A DNA stretch of 64,000 nt from Phaeodactylibacter luteus (lineage in GTDB: Bacteria > Bacteroidota > Bacteroidia > Chitinophagales > Saprospiraceae), in contig NZ_VOOR01000023.1 in the NCBI RefSeq assembly GCF_007993045.1, forward strand, positions 29,208 to 93,207, read 5' to 3'. The translations under genes were made by a program, and so were the position numbers. This document shows positions 48,901 through 58,029 of this stretch, piece by piece (the first letter of the stretch is position 1; every line of letters starts with the position of its first letter). Under the pieces are notes generated by a model that made no database searches, was not told where the DNA came from, and saw only the letters and a list, made by a program, of their open reading frames with translations.

Positions 48901-50316
48901 CAACGGCGATGCACTTAATCGCACCATACTGGAATTGAAACTTGCTATCCTCTACCACATTGCCGATTATGATAGTACACTTAATCGCACCATACTGGAA
49001 TTGAAACGAGGCCAACAGGGCCACTTTGGGCCATGCAACGAATCACTTAATCGCACCATACTGGAATTGAAACCAAGTTTCAAATCCAGTACCTTGGCGG
49101 CTTGGCGGCACTTAATCGCACCATACTGGAATTGAAACACCTATAGGACTGTAGAATATACAGAACCTGGAAGACACTTAATCGCACCATACTGGAATTG
49201 AAACATCATCTTGCCCGAACGACACGTTGTCCTTTATCGCCACTTAATCGCACCATACTGGAATTGAAACCAAGGCGTAAGCCTCAGGGGAGATTACAAA
49301 GGTATTCACTTAATCGCACCATACTGGAATTGAAACAGCTCTAATCTTAATGTTCATGTTTTTGTTGTTTACCACTTAATCGCACCATACTGGAATTGAA
49401 ACTACTTCGAACGGCACGCCCTCCGGGGCGCTCTTGCCACTTAATCGCACCATACTGGAATTGAAACAAAACTTACCTTTCAACACACCTGCGCGAAGCA
49501 GTGCACTTAATCGCACCATACTGGAATTGAAACTGGTGCTAGGCATTTCGAATAGACTTCCTTTATCGTCACTTAATCGCACCATACTGGAATTGAAACA
49601 TAAATAATCGGCTCCCGGAGGATGCGGAGGGAGCTACACTTAATCGCACCATACTGGAATTGAAACTCCTTTCAGCGATGCAAGAAGAAGTTTATCGCGA
49701 ACACTTAATCGCACCATACTGGAATTGAAACTTATTGAATTGAATCCTGTTAAACCCATTCACAGCCCACTTAATCGCACCATACTGGAATTGAAACATG
49801 ACTGCGTAGTTAGCAGTGTCAATGTCGTTTAGATACACTTAATCGCACCATACTGGAATTGAAACGATGAATTCGGTGTTTTGGTGTTTTGGTGTTTTGG
49901 TGGTTTGGCCACTTAATCGCACTATACTGGAATTGAAACGATGGTCGCTGCGCTCACTCCGGCGCGCGTTGCGGCACTTAATCGCACTATACTGGAATTG
50001 AAACCATAGTTATGGTTTTACGGTTTTATGGTGTTTTGGTATTTTGGCCACTTAATCGCACCATACTGGAATTGAAACCATAGTTATGGTTTTACGGTTT
50101 TATGGTGTTTTGGTATTTTGACCACTTAATCGCACCATACTGGAATTGAAACTTTTAAGAGCACCACAGCACCACAGCACCACAGCACCACAGCACCACA
50201 GCACCACAGCACCACAGCACCACAGCACCACAGCACCACAGCACCACAGCACCACAGCACCACAGCACCACAACACCACAACACCACAACACCACTTAAT
50301 CGCACCATACTGGAAT
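39980..50316 (+). CRISPR. CRISPR array, about 156 repeats and 155 spacers
   Basis: A 30 bp repeat, beginning CACTTAATCG and ending ATTGAAAC, recurs every 64-68 bp. I counted 156 repeats by eye. Spacers are mostly 34-37 bp. Repeats are nearly invariant from the cas2 side onward. Two near the far end carry one base change (CGCACCATA to CGCACTATA, at about 49917 and 49982), and the last repeat (50293-50316) loses its final bases. Leader on the left and degeneration on the right give transcription left to right. The last spacers are abnormally long and repetitive. Five spacers occur twice, and several overlap each other's targets. Confidence 0.99.
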
Positions 50317-50386
50317 CAGCAACAGCCTGATAGCGTTGGGCTATTATGTATAAATTACCTAACCAACAACTCAGCCTTCCCAAGTC

Positions 50387-50551
50387 CAACCCAAAATATC
50401 ACAGGGGCTTATGCTTTTCGGGCGCTAGCCTGGCATCGGCCTAGCGCTGCGCAGGGGTGATAAGCCCGTTAGGGCCGAGCGGGCAGCGAGCCCCGGAGCA
50501 TAGCGGCGCCTGCCCTCAGGCAGGGGCAGGCCCCAAAAAACGACAATCTGG
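50387..50551 (+). repeat. Dispersed GC-rich repeat, copy 7 (forward, 50 bp deletion)
   Basis: It is identical to copy 8 for about 147 bp (50387-50534 against 55746-55893), then skips 50 bp and resumes at AAAAAACGACAATCTGG. It begins 70 bp after the last CRISPR repeat; 50317-50386 shows nothing recognisable. Confidence 0.9.
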
Positions 50552-50572
50552 TTTTTGCCCGTTCAAGAGCTG

Positions 50573-53107
50573 CTATCTCACCACTATCTGCTCTGTAGCT
50601 ATTAAAGCTCCATCCTGCGAGAAAACCTGCATCCAATATGTGCCTGCTGGTAGAGTCGACAAGTCTACTTGCCGTAGTGCATGGCCTCTAGGGGCCTTCC
50701 TTGAAAGCATATTCCGGCCTGCAATATCCAGAAACTGTAACAGCAAAGGGGAATGCATTTCTGTTTCTATAAAAACTGAACCTGCAACAGGGTTTGGGAA
50801 CACAAGCAAAGGCTGAGCGTTGAGGCTTTCCGCCTTATTTACCATCTGTACCTCGAAAGTAAAGCTTGCAAAACATCCATTTGCATCCGTAACAGAAAGG
50901 CTGTAAACCCCAGGCTCAAGCAACGACAAGGAAGGCCCGGTATGGCCGTTGCCCCATTCGTAGGCATAAGGCGGTGTACCACCAATAAGACTGTCTAAAG
51001 TAATACTGCCCAAGCTACTCTCGGTTGCAGGTTCTATTGTGGCAAAAGCGTTAATTGAATCTAAGGCTGGCACTTCAAAGAACAGGGTGTCCTGGCATAG
51101 GGAGCTGTCCGTCACGACCGCTACGTATGCACCTGATAGGAGCTGGGTGTTTGACGCTATAAGCTGGCCGGCGGTGTCAATGACCTGATAGGAAAATGGC
51201 CCAATACCTGACGCTGTCAGTACCACTTCGCCATTGGCTTCTCCCGGGCATTCCGGAGGCAGGACTTCCAATGTGGCCAGGCTTAGTTTTGGCTGCTCAA
51301 AGGCCCCAAGGTCAACCGCCCCGTCTTGTATGCGTGGTGAGCCCAAAAGATCCGTGGCCAGGCCGAATGCCTGAACGATAGAGTCCAGCCCGGCATCAAT
51401 CGCTGGTGAGCAGGAGGACAGCCGGAAATCCCCACCATCAATATCTACAATTTCTGAGTCTGTAGCTAAAATCACCCCTTCTCCGCAGGCCTCATCGCCC
51501 CCGGGCATATCACAATCCGGAGCAGTGAAGATGCTATGGCTGACTTTGAAATCATACAGGTTGTTTTCTACCCCTTGAATGATCCCATTCAACAGATGGT
51601 TGCGCATGGTCTCTGCTCCTGCCTGTTGAAAGACACAGTTGTAGATGTACATGTCATTGTAGAAAGTTTCGTAGTCAAAATCAGGGGAGCGATTTTTTGA
51701 AATGGTATAACTCCCATTTTCAATAAAAGAGCAATTCAGGATCGTAGACTCCACCAGGCCATGCCCACTTGTAAAGCTTAATGCGCCCGTATTATTGGCA
51801 AAGAGACAATTATAGAATAGGTTATAACATTTTGTTGGGCTCCCTAAATTCCCCAGTACGACAAAGCCCCCTCCAATTATTGGCCCTCCGTCATTATTAA
51901 TGAATTGGGTGTTCGAAATGGTTTGGTAAGAAGTGATCTCTCCGCCGAGAAAGGTTGTCTGAAATCCCGCTCCACGGGTAGTGGATTTATTATTGATAAA
52001 GGAAACAGAATCTATCTCCAAGAAATATGCTGAACTATTAGGCCCTGCTATTGATAGAGATACACCTCCCCCCCAAGCATTGGTTGACTCGTTGCCATCG
52101 AAAATACTTCGGTAGATTTTAAACCCGGAAGCCCCTCCCGAAGAAAATAAATCGACATCAAGGAAGACCCCTCCGCTTGTTGCGGAGTAATTATTGACGA
52201 ACTTAGAATCAACAATAATGACTTCAGAGCCCCCTGATGCTGAGAAAAAGTTTGCTCCGCTCCCAGACACCACTGTGTAGTTATTTTCAAACTCGCATTC
52301 CTGAAACAGTAAAGGCTGGGCCAAAGCCACTAGATTTACACCACCTCCGGAGAGCGCATAATTCTCACTAAATACACAACGATCAAAGAACAATGTATCA
52401 ATAATACTGCCGTTATCTCCGCTTCTGTAGAAAGCTCCCCCATCAACAGTAGCCCGATTAGAAATAAAATGGCAATTTTCAAGCCTTGGCGTAATGCCCA
52501 GATTGTCCGGGCTATTCACGCCGATTGCAGCCCCGTAGGAACCGCTGTTGCCTTCAAAGGTACAGTTACGGATAATCATTTTAGATGCCGAAGTGTCCCC
52601 CTCCTCGGTTGTAATAAACAGCCCTCCCCCATAGCGGGTATCAAAGGTATTGCCATTGCTATTGCCATGCCTGATATGGAAACGGTCTAAGACCGTATGC
52701 TCATCGGGGCTGCGGGCCGTCAGTACGTGATAGCAATTATCTGTGCTATCCGTAAATACGCCAATATCTCCACTCAATATGCTGAGTACACCTGTGGTGT
52801 CCCGCTCTTCAAATGTAGCTTCATTGCCCAGAAACCCTCCAAATATTTTCACCCCTTTTGGGATTTCATAGGTCGCATGCCGGTCCGTGCCATCTGTCGG
52901 TCGATAGAACCCCTGGGCCACCCATATAGAATCGCCTGCTTCTGCTACCTCCAACGCGCTGGATAGGTTGGAGTAGGCCGTCAACCATTGGAGCCCGTCC
53001 TCAATTCCTGATGTATTACCCCTGTCCACTATTATTCGTTTGCTTTGAGCTTCCAGGGAGGGAAAAAGCCCAAAGATTACGAGAGCTATGATAAAATAAA
53101 GCCGCAT
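50573..53107 (-). CDS. Secreted parallel beta-helix protein with T9SS tail
   Basis: An 844-residue protein with a signal peptide (about residues 1-20, PSLEAQ). Residues about 25-590 repeat short strands with N, G and S turns (GGGLFITT, GNSGSYGAAIGV, SGGGVNLVALA), the pattern of right-handed parallel beta-helices and choice-of-anchor surface proteins. The IDAGLDSIV...DLGAFEQP motif near residue 590 is typical of the end of such helices. PKD/SprB-like repeats follow (CQDTLFFEVPA; PYAYEWGNGHTGPSL). A T9SS sorting domain (FPNPVAGSVFIE to the end) closes the protein. A large surface adhesin or carbohydrate-binding protein is likely. The DNA is AT-richer than the chromosome. Confidence 0.82.
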   Translation of the reverse strand: MRLYFIIALVIFGLFPSLEAQSKRIIVDRGNTSGIEDGLQWLTAYSNLSSALEVAEAGDSIWVAQGFYRPTDGTDRHATYEIPKGVKIFGGFLGNEATFEERDTTGVLSILSGDIGVFTDSTDNCYHVLTARSPDEHTVLDRFHIRHGNSNGNTFDTRYGGGLFITTEEGDTSASKMIIRNCTFEGNSGSYGAAIGVNSPDNLGITPRLENCHFISNRATVDGGAFYRSGDNGSIIDTLFFDRCVFSENYALSGGGVNLVALAQPLLFQECEFENNYTVVSGSGANFFSASGGSEVIIVDSKFVNNYSATSGGVFLDVDLFSSGGASGFKIYRSIFDGNESTNAWGGGVSLSIAGPNSSAYFLEIDSVSFINNKSTTRGAGFQTTFLGGEITSYQTISNTQFINNDGGPIIGGGFVVLGNLGSPTKCYNLFYNCLFANNTGALSFTSGHGLVESTILNCSFIENGSYTISKNRSPDFDYETFYNDMYIYNCVFQQAGAETMRNHLLNGIIQGVENNLYDFKVSHSIFTAPDCDMPGGDEACGEGVILATDSEIVDIDGGDFRLSSCSPAIDAGLDSIVQAFGLATDLLGSPRIQDGAVDLGAFEQPKLSLATLEVLPPECPGEANGEVVLTASGIGPFSYQVIDTAGQLIASNTQLLSGAYVAVVTDSSLCQDTLFFEVPALDSINAFATIEPATESSLGSITLDSLIGGTPPYAYEWGNGHTGPSLSLLEPGVYSLSVTDANGCFASFTFEVQMVNKAESLNAQPLLVFPNPVAGSVFIETEMHSPLLLQFLDIAGRNMLSRKAPRGHALRQVDLSTLPAGTYWMQVFSQDGALIATEQIVVR

Positions 53108-53133
53108 CTGTGAATGATTTTCGTAAAAGCCAA

Positions 53134-53160
53134 ACAGAAAGGCTTCAGAAGCCTTTCTGT
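53134..53160 (-). terminator. Hairpin terminator between the two T9SS genes
   Basis: Thirteen-base arms ACAGAAAGGCTTC and GAAGCCTTTCTGT are separated by one base. On the reverse strand the stem is followed by T-rich sequence, so transcription of the metalloprotease gene may stop before the beta-helix gene. Confidence 0.6.
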
Positions 53161-53190
53161 TGGTGAGACTCGAATATGTTTTAACTGACC

Positions 53191-55629
53191 TTACTGTTTG
53201 ATAAGACTACCAAGAACTACTTCATCATCTGCCCTTAGCACATAGAATACTGTCGTTCCATTAGGTAGCGTACTAAAGTTATTGTTGACTACAAAACTAG
53301 ACGTACCAACAGGAAAGCTCCCCTCATCCTCGTACCAAAAGCCAAAACCATCGTACATGGTCAGTTCTACGGTTTTACTCTCTGTGAGTTCAAAAGGTAT
53401 GTTCACCTGAGTTGAAACTGGGTTTGGAAAAGGAGCTGTCGCCCTTAGCTTATTGACTGAAGTGACAATTTCAAGATCTAAATCAAAAGCGCTCACTATC
53501 CCTCCCGATTCCTCTCCGAAGACAAAGAAGGATGAAAAAATCGCATTGTTGGTTGATATAAAATTAGAAATGTTACAAATTGGCTTCTCTGCCACCAACG
53601 TTAGTTCAAATAAATCTACCTGCCCAGCATATCTTTCCTTAGATTTCGCTGACCCCAGTTCAGGGTCAACCCATACTATGGAAATATTCTGATCCTCAGA
53701 AACAGAAAAGTTGGTTGTGGAAAACCCTGCTAAGTCCATTGACCTAACGCCTCTGATGTAAGCCCCTTCCAACTGCAAATTAGCCTGAAAACCCTCAATA
53801 TTCTGTAATTGATCAGTAGATACGGCTACCTGGAATACTTCACCCGCTGAAATACAGGCATGAGGGTCGTTGACAAACGTAAGTTGTGTAACAGTGGTAT
53901 CTCCTATCAAATTTTCATCAAGTGACCTTGCAAAAGAGTTATCAGCATCACCGGATTTTACCGCATTAAAGGTCCAGGTATCCACATCCTGTGCCTCCGC
54001 ATTTAACAGATTAATGGTAATCTCAGACAAATAGCTAGGATCGCCCGTTTGCGGATCATCCAGGTAGGCTCTATCTTCTGTACCAATAGCCCAACTGGCA
54101 TTGAATGGGTCTTGAAAAAACGGCGTTTCGAATGATGTTGATGATAGGGCATATCTTGGAACAAGCCTGAAAACAGGCACCTCTGGGAACTCCAAGAATA
54201 TACCTAAAATCAACTTACGTATTTGTATCATATCCAAAACAGTAATACTGCCAGTATTATTGACATCACCAGCTATTTTATCATACGGCGAAACAATCAA
54301 TTCAGTGCCCAATATGTGCTTTTGTAGCCGGATTAAGTCTAATACGGACACCTCATCAGAAGCATTATAAAAATCAGCGGTCCTGTCTTCTCTCTGCCTG
54401 ATCACAATATCCTTATCCTCAGGCAATAAGATCAAGTCTGGATTGATGAAATAGCTGCCATCTTCAATACTCAAAACTTGGCTAAAATCTGTTAGTGAAA
54501 TATCCTGATACCTCAGCGCCATATTTTCCATTGGAGGAAAAGCAAACTGATCGTTTGCCTCATCGTAGGCCGGTGCAAACACAAATCCCTCAGAAATACC
54601 CAAATAATTAGGTGCAGGGAACGAAGTGCAACCTGTACCTGTATTATTGATAATGGCACTACCATGGGTAAGGAGGACTTGTCCCATTCTTGTTTGCTGC
54701 CCAGCACTGAAATATTCCCAAGAGAATTGATAATACGACATAATGTTTCCTTGATCGGGAAAATACGTTTCCTGAAGCTCACTGCCATCGGGTGCAACAT
54801 GAGTTACAATGCACTCACCTTGGGCATTAAAGTCGCACAAATTTCCTGAAACACCCCCAATTTCATAAAAGACATCAACTTCCGTATCAGCTATCATGTC
54901 GCCAGTGCCAGAAGGTGTACAGGAACAACTTGAAGGACAAGGGCATAAAAACCCATTCGGGTCTACAAAAAAGTTATAAGAATTGTCTGGCTTTAAAAAG
55001 GCGGCTATTTCGCCAGAAAAAGGGTTGTCGCCAACGGTATTGTGGAATGTATGCCGCAATCCAAGCCAATGGCCTATTTCATGTACAAGTGTCTTATCTC
55101 CCCATGCTTGAGATATAGCTACTCCTGATTGATTGGTTACACCTAGCGTGAAAGCCCTTGCTCTCCCATCAGAAAACAAATAGACATTTAGCTTATCCGA
55201 ATCATGATATTGGCTTGACAGTGTATTATATGTTGCGCCAGATATCGGCTCCCCGTGATAAGCCGGGTCGTCTACAACAGTATGCTTACATAAGTAGAAC
55301 GTGATATCATCAAAATACTGGGCTGAATTGATCCTATCGATTGAAGCCATAAAGTTTTCCAAAGGATAGTTTTCGGGCTGTACACCTGCTGCCGGGTTCA
55401 CCTGTACCAAATGGATAGGTATCGAATAAGTCGTAGTCCCACTTGAAATTGAGGAAGATAAATTACTGATAAACAAGTTATAGGCCGGATCATCTAACGA
55501 TTCGTACCCACATTGGAACTGAGCAGAGAGCGGAAACCCTATACCAAAGGACAAAAACAATACCATTGTTGATATTTTGGCATTATTTACCAATGAAACA
55601 GGGGGGGGGGGTGAAATAAATAACTTCAT
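53191..55629 (-). CDS. Secreted M43-like metalloprotease with dockerin-like, cohesin-like and T9SS parts
   Basis: An 812-residue protein. The signal region contains an unusual proline run encoded by eleven consecutive Cs (55601-55611 as G on the plus strand). A second start at residue 22 (MVLFLSFGIGFPLSAQ) would also give a signal peptide. The zinc site HEIGHWLGLRHTF near residue 186 fits the pappalysin (M43) metzincins, with a downstream NIMSYYQF Met-turn. Residues about 415-490 contain two dockerin-type calcium loops (DLIRLQKHILG; DVNNTGSITVLDMIQIRKLI). About 590-700 resembles a cohesin-type sandwich, and the end is a T9SS domain (AFPNPVSTQVNIPF). Confidence 0.83.
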   Translation of the reverse strand: MKLFISPPPPVSLVNNAKISTMVLFLSFGIGFPLSAQFQCGYESLDDPAYNLFISNLSSSISSGTTTYSIPIHLVQVNPAAGVQPENYPLENFMASIDRINSAQYFDDITFYLCKHTVVDDPAYHGEPISGATYNTLSSQYHDSDKLNVYLFSDGRARAFTLGVTNQSGVAISQAWGDKTLVHEIGHWLGLRHTFHNTVGDNPFSGEIAAFLKPDNSYNFFVDPNGFLCPCPSSCSCTPSGTGDMIADTEVDVFYEIGGVSGNLCDFNAQGECIVTHVAPDGSELQETYFPDQGNIMSYYQFSWEYFSAGQQTRMGQVLLTHGSAIINNTGTGCTSFPAPNYLGISEGFVFAPAYDEANDQFAFPPMENMALRYQDISLTDFSQVLSIEDGSYFINPDLILLPEDKDIVIRQREDRTADFYNASDEVSVLDLIRLQKHILGTELIVSPYDKIAGDVNNTGSITVLDMIQIRKLILGIFLEFPEVPVFRLVPRYALSSTSFETPFFQDPFNASWAIGTEDRAYLDDPQTGDPSYLSEITINLLNAEAQDVDTWTFNAVKSGDADNSFARSLDENLIGDTTVTQLTFVNDPHACISAGEVFQVAVSTDQLQNIEGFQANLQLEGAYIRGVRSMDLAGFSTTNFSVSEDQNISIVWVDPELGSAKSKERYAGQVDLFELTLVAEKPICNISNFISTNNAIFSSFFVFGEESGGIVSAFDLDLEIVTSVNKLRATAPFPNPVSTQVNIPFELTESKTVELTMYDGFGFWYEDEGSFPVGTSSFVVNNNFSTLPNGTTVFYVLRADDEVVLGSLIKQ

Positions 55630-55745
55630 ATCGGAATGAATTTTAAAATGGGTTAATAGTTGATGTTAATCGCCTCTAAAGATATGAAATATACTGGACA
55701 AACACACAATGTACCCTCACTTTAAATACATATACCCATCGAGCG

Positions 55746-55960
55746 CAACCCAAAATATCACAGGGGCTTATGCTTTTCGGGCGCTAGCCTGGCATCGGCC
55801 TAGCGCTGCGCAGGGGTGATAAGCCCGTTAGGGCCGAGCGGGCAGCGAGCCCCGGAGCATAGCGGCGCCTGCCCTCAGGCAGGGGCAGGCCCCTATCCTT
55901 GCGGCAAGGGCAAGCCCATCACGCAAAGCAAGCTGGGCAGGGCAAAAAACGACAATCTGG
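55746..55960 (+). repeat. Dispersed GC-rich repeat, copy 8 (forward, full length)
   Basis: Full-length copy of 215 bp in the 456 bp gap before the GT-C-like gene. Both ends (CAACCCAAAATATCACAGG at the left, CGACAATCTGG at the right) match copy 7, and the 3' half matches copy 6 in reverse, which defines the element borders. Confidence 0.9.
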
Positions 55961-56085
55961 ATTGCGCCCAACTCCTCCCTCCGCTTTTTCCTAAAATGTA
56001 CCTCCATACAAAGTGCCGGGCTACAACCTTTGCAGCCCGCCGCCAAGTCCGTATCTTGAACCGCCACGACCTAACCTCCAACGCC

Positions 56086-57891
56086 ATGTCTTTCCAAACC
56101 CGGTTGATTGCATTTATCGCACTGTTTTACCTCTGCGGCCACTTCTGGCTCGGCCGCTGGCAGACCGCACTCTTCTATGGTGACAGCAATAGCTACTACC
56201 TTCACACCTTGTCTTTGCTGCATTATCAGGATGTAGGGGATTACAGCAAGACGATAGGCAGCCTGCTGCAGGCCCACCCGGGCGCAGCAGACCCCCGCGA
56301 AGACAAATATGGCGTCCGGCAAACGCCTACAGGCCGGTACTACATCAAGTATACCCTGGGAGCACCGCTTATGGAAGCCCCCTTCTATTTCCTTGGGCAT
56401 TGCTGGGCCAGCTTGTCGGGGCACTACCCTGCAGACGGGTGGAGCCGCCCCTACATCCTCGCAGTCAGCTTGTCTACCTGGTTCTACCTGATGGCAGGGT
56501 TCTACTTATTGGCAGGGCTGCTGCTGCGGTATTTCCCTCCCTGGGCCGTAGGGCTTACCATCCTTACCCTGGCTTTGGGCACCAACCTCTTCTTCCACAG
56601 CACCTATCTGACGATGGCGCACGGGTTCCTGTTTTTTGATTATTGCGTGCTCTTGGCACTGAGCGAGCGGTTCTACCGCAAACCGGGGCCAGGAAGCGCT
56701 CTGCTCATCGGGGCGGTAGTAGGCCTCATTGCTCTTACCCGCGCCCCAGAGGTCATCAGCCTGCTGATCCCCCTCCTATGGGGCGTCAGCAGCCAGGCAC
56801 AATTCCGCGAACGGCTGCAATTTTTTACTGCCCACTGGCACTACCTCGGGCTCGCCGCAATCGGGCTGCTCCTGGCCTTCAGCCCTCAGCTCGCCTACTG
56901 GCAGTATGTAAGCGGGGAGTGGCTGTTCAACCCCTATCAGGGGGAAGGGTTCAACTTCCTGAAGCCGCGCATCCACAAAGGGTGGTTCGACTTTGCCAAT
57001 GGCTGGCTGATTTATACACCGGTCATGGCCCTGAGCCTGCCCGGGCTCTATCTGCTGCGCCGCTTTGCCCCCGGCGCTATCCTGCCAGTAGCACTTTTCG
57101 TGTTCCTGCAAGCTTACATCCACTATTCTTATTATGCCTGGACCTACTTCCCCGGCCTGGGCTCCCGCCCAATGGTAGAGGCTTATGCAGGGCTCAGCTT
57201 TGGGCTCGCTGCCCTGCTCTCCCTCGGCTTTCGCCGAAAGGCTACCGCTATCCCCCTTGCCGTTTTCCTCCTGGCCTGTACCGGGCTAAACCTTTTCCAG
57301 ACTTGGCAGATGCAAAAAGGCATCATCTGGAGCGAACGGGGCAACGCTGCCTTTTACCTCGAAACCTTCGGCGCTACAGGGCCATCGCGCAATGCCCTGA
57401 TCGCATACGACCTCAAGGAGGTGCAGCCCGATACCAACCGGCTGGCTTTTCAGCAACGCCTGTTGGCCCATGCTTTCCCCAATAGCACAAAGGAATGGGT
57501 CGCCCCTTCCGGGGAATACGACCTGGCGCCCGGCATCCCCCTGCCGCAACAGGCCGCTGGCCAATGGCTCAAAATAACCTTGGATGCGCGCATTGCCCCT
57601 GGGGACGAAGTGTGGAACCGCGACCTGACCGCCGTGCTCTTCCTTTTTTATGAAAATGAAAAAGGGCACCGAAAAAAGGGGCGGCATTTCCGGATTTCTT
57701 CCCACCTCGGCAATGAGGACTTTAACATCTGGTCCGCGGGCAAGCCGGGCCCCTGGCAGGAAGTCAGCTTCTTCATCCGCATACCGCGGAAAGCAGCGCC
57801 CGGCTGGGAAATGCAGCTGGTGCTGAACAACAGCCACAACCAAAAGCTCCGGCTCCGGCAGCTCGCTGTAGACTGGTACGGCCCTTCCTGA
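56086..57891 (+). CDS. GT-C-like polytopic membrane protein with C-terminal beta-sandwich (second)
   Basis: A 601-residue protein starting at 56086 (MSFQTRLIAFIALFYLCGHF); upstream in-frame codons translate repeat copy 8 and are not real. About 11 hydrophobic segments span residues 5-430, with the first loop holding FYGDSNSYYLH, reminiscent of the acidic catalytic loop of GT-C enzymes. The last about 120 residues are soluble and predicted beta (LKITLDARIAPGDEV, WQEVSFFIRIP, LRLRQLAVDWYG). Its layout parallels the protein at 23339. A glycan- or lipid-linked transfer role is inferred from topology. Confidence 0.6.
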   Translation: MSFQTRLIAFIALFYLCGHFWLGRWQTALFYGDSNSYYLHTLSLLHYQDVGDYSKTIGSLLQAHPGAADPREDKYGVRQTPTGRYYIKYTLGAPLMEAPFYFLGHCWASLSGHYPADGWSRPYILAVSLSTWFYLMAGFYLLAGLLLRYFPPWAVGLTILTLALGTNLFFHSTYLTMAHGFLFFDYCVLLALSERFYRKPGPGSALLIGAVVGLIALTRAPEVISLLIPLLWGVSSQAQFRERLQFFTAHWHYLGLAAIGLLLAFSPQLAYWQYVSGEWLFNPYQGEGFNFLKPRIHKGWFDFANGWLIYTPVMALSLPGLYLLRRFAPGAILPVALFVFLQAYIHYSYYAWTYFPGLGSRPMVEAYAGLSFGLAALLSLGFRRKATAIPLAVFLLACTGLNLFQTWQMQKGIIWSERGNAAFYLETFGATGPSRNALIAYDLKEVQPDTNRLAFQQRLLAHAFPNSTKEWVAPSGEYDLAPGIPLPQQAAGQWLKITLDARIAPGDEVWNRDLTAVLFLFYENEKGHRKKGRHFRISSHLGNEDFNIWSAGKPGPWQEVSFFIRIPRKAAPGWEMQLVLNNSHNQKLRLRQLAVDWYGPS

Positions 57892-58029
57892 AGCGGCAAC
57901 GGTTTTTGCTAGGGCGTGCGCACCATTTTTCGTAAGTTTACCCGTTTCCGGAAAAAACCGTTTTACGGGGTGCGCAGCGCGTTCTGCTGAGTGGGCTGCC
58001 GCGCCAACCGCAGCATTTTGATACCTGGT

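Noticed and set aside
40089..49585. Many short reverse-strand reading frames of 60-113 codons with repeated FNSSMVRLS or FQFQYGAIK motifs
   Set aside because: They are translations of the CRISPR repeat in different frames, caused by the regular spacing, and are not genes.
50152..50292. Tandem AGCACCAC tract as a separate minisatellite locus
   Set aside because: It sits exactly between two CRISPR repeats, so it is treated as the last, aberrant spacer and reported as a finding.
55816..56085. N-terminal extension MISPLGPSGQRAPEHSG of the GT-C-like gene, and similar frames at 50457
   Set aside because: These codons translate the dispersed repeat; the real start is the ATG at 56086 that opens the first membrane segment.
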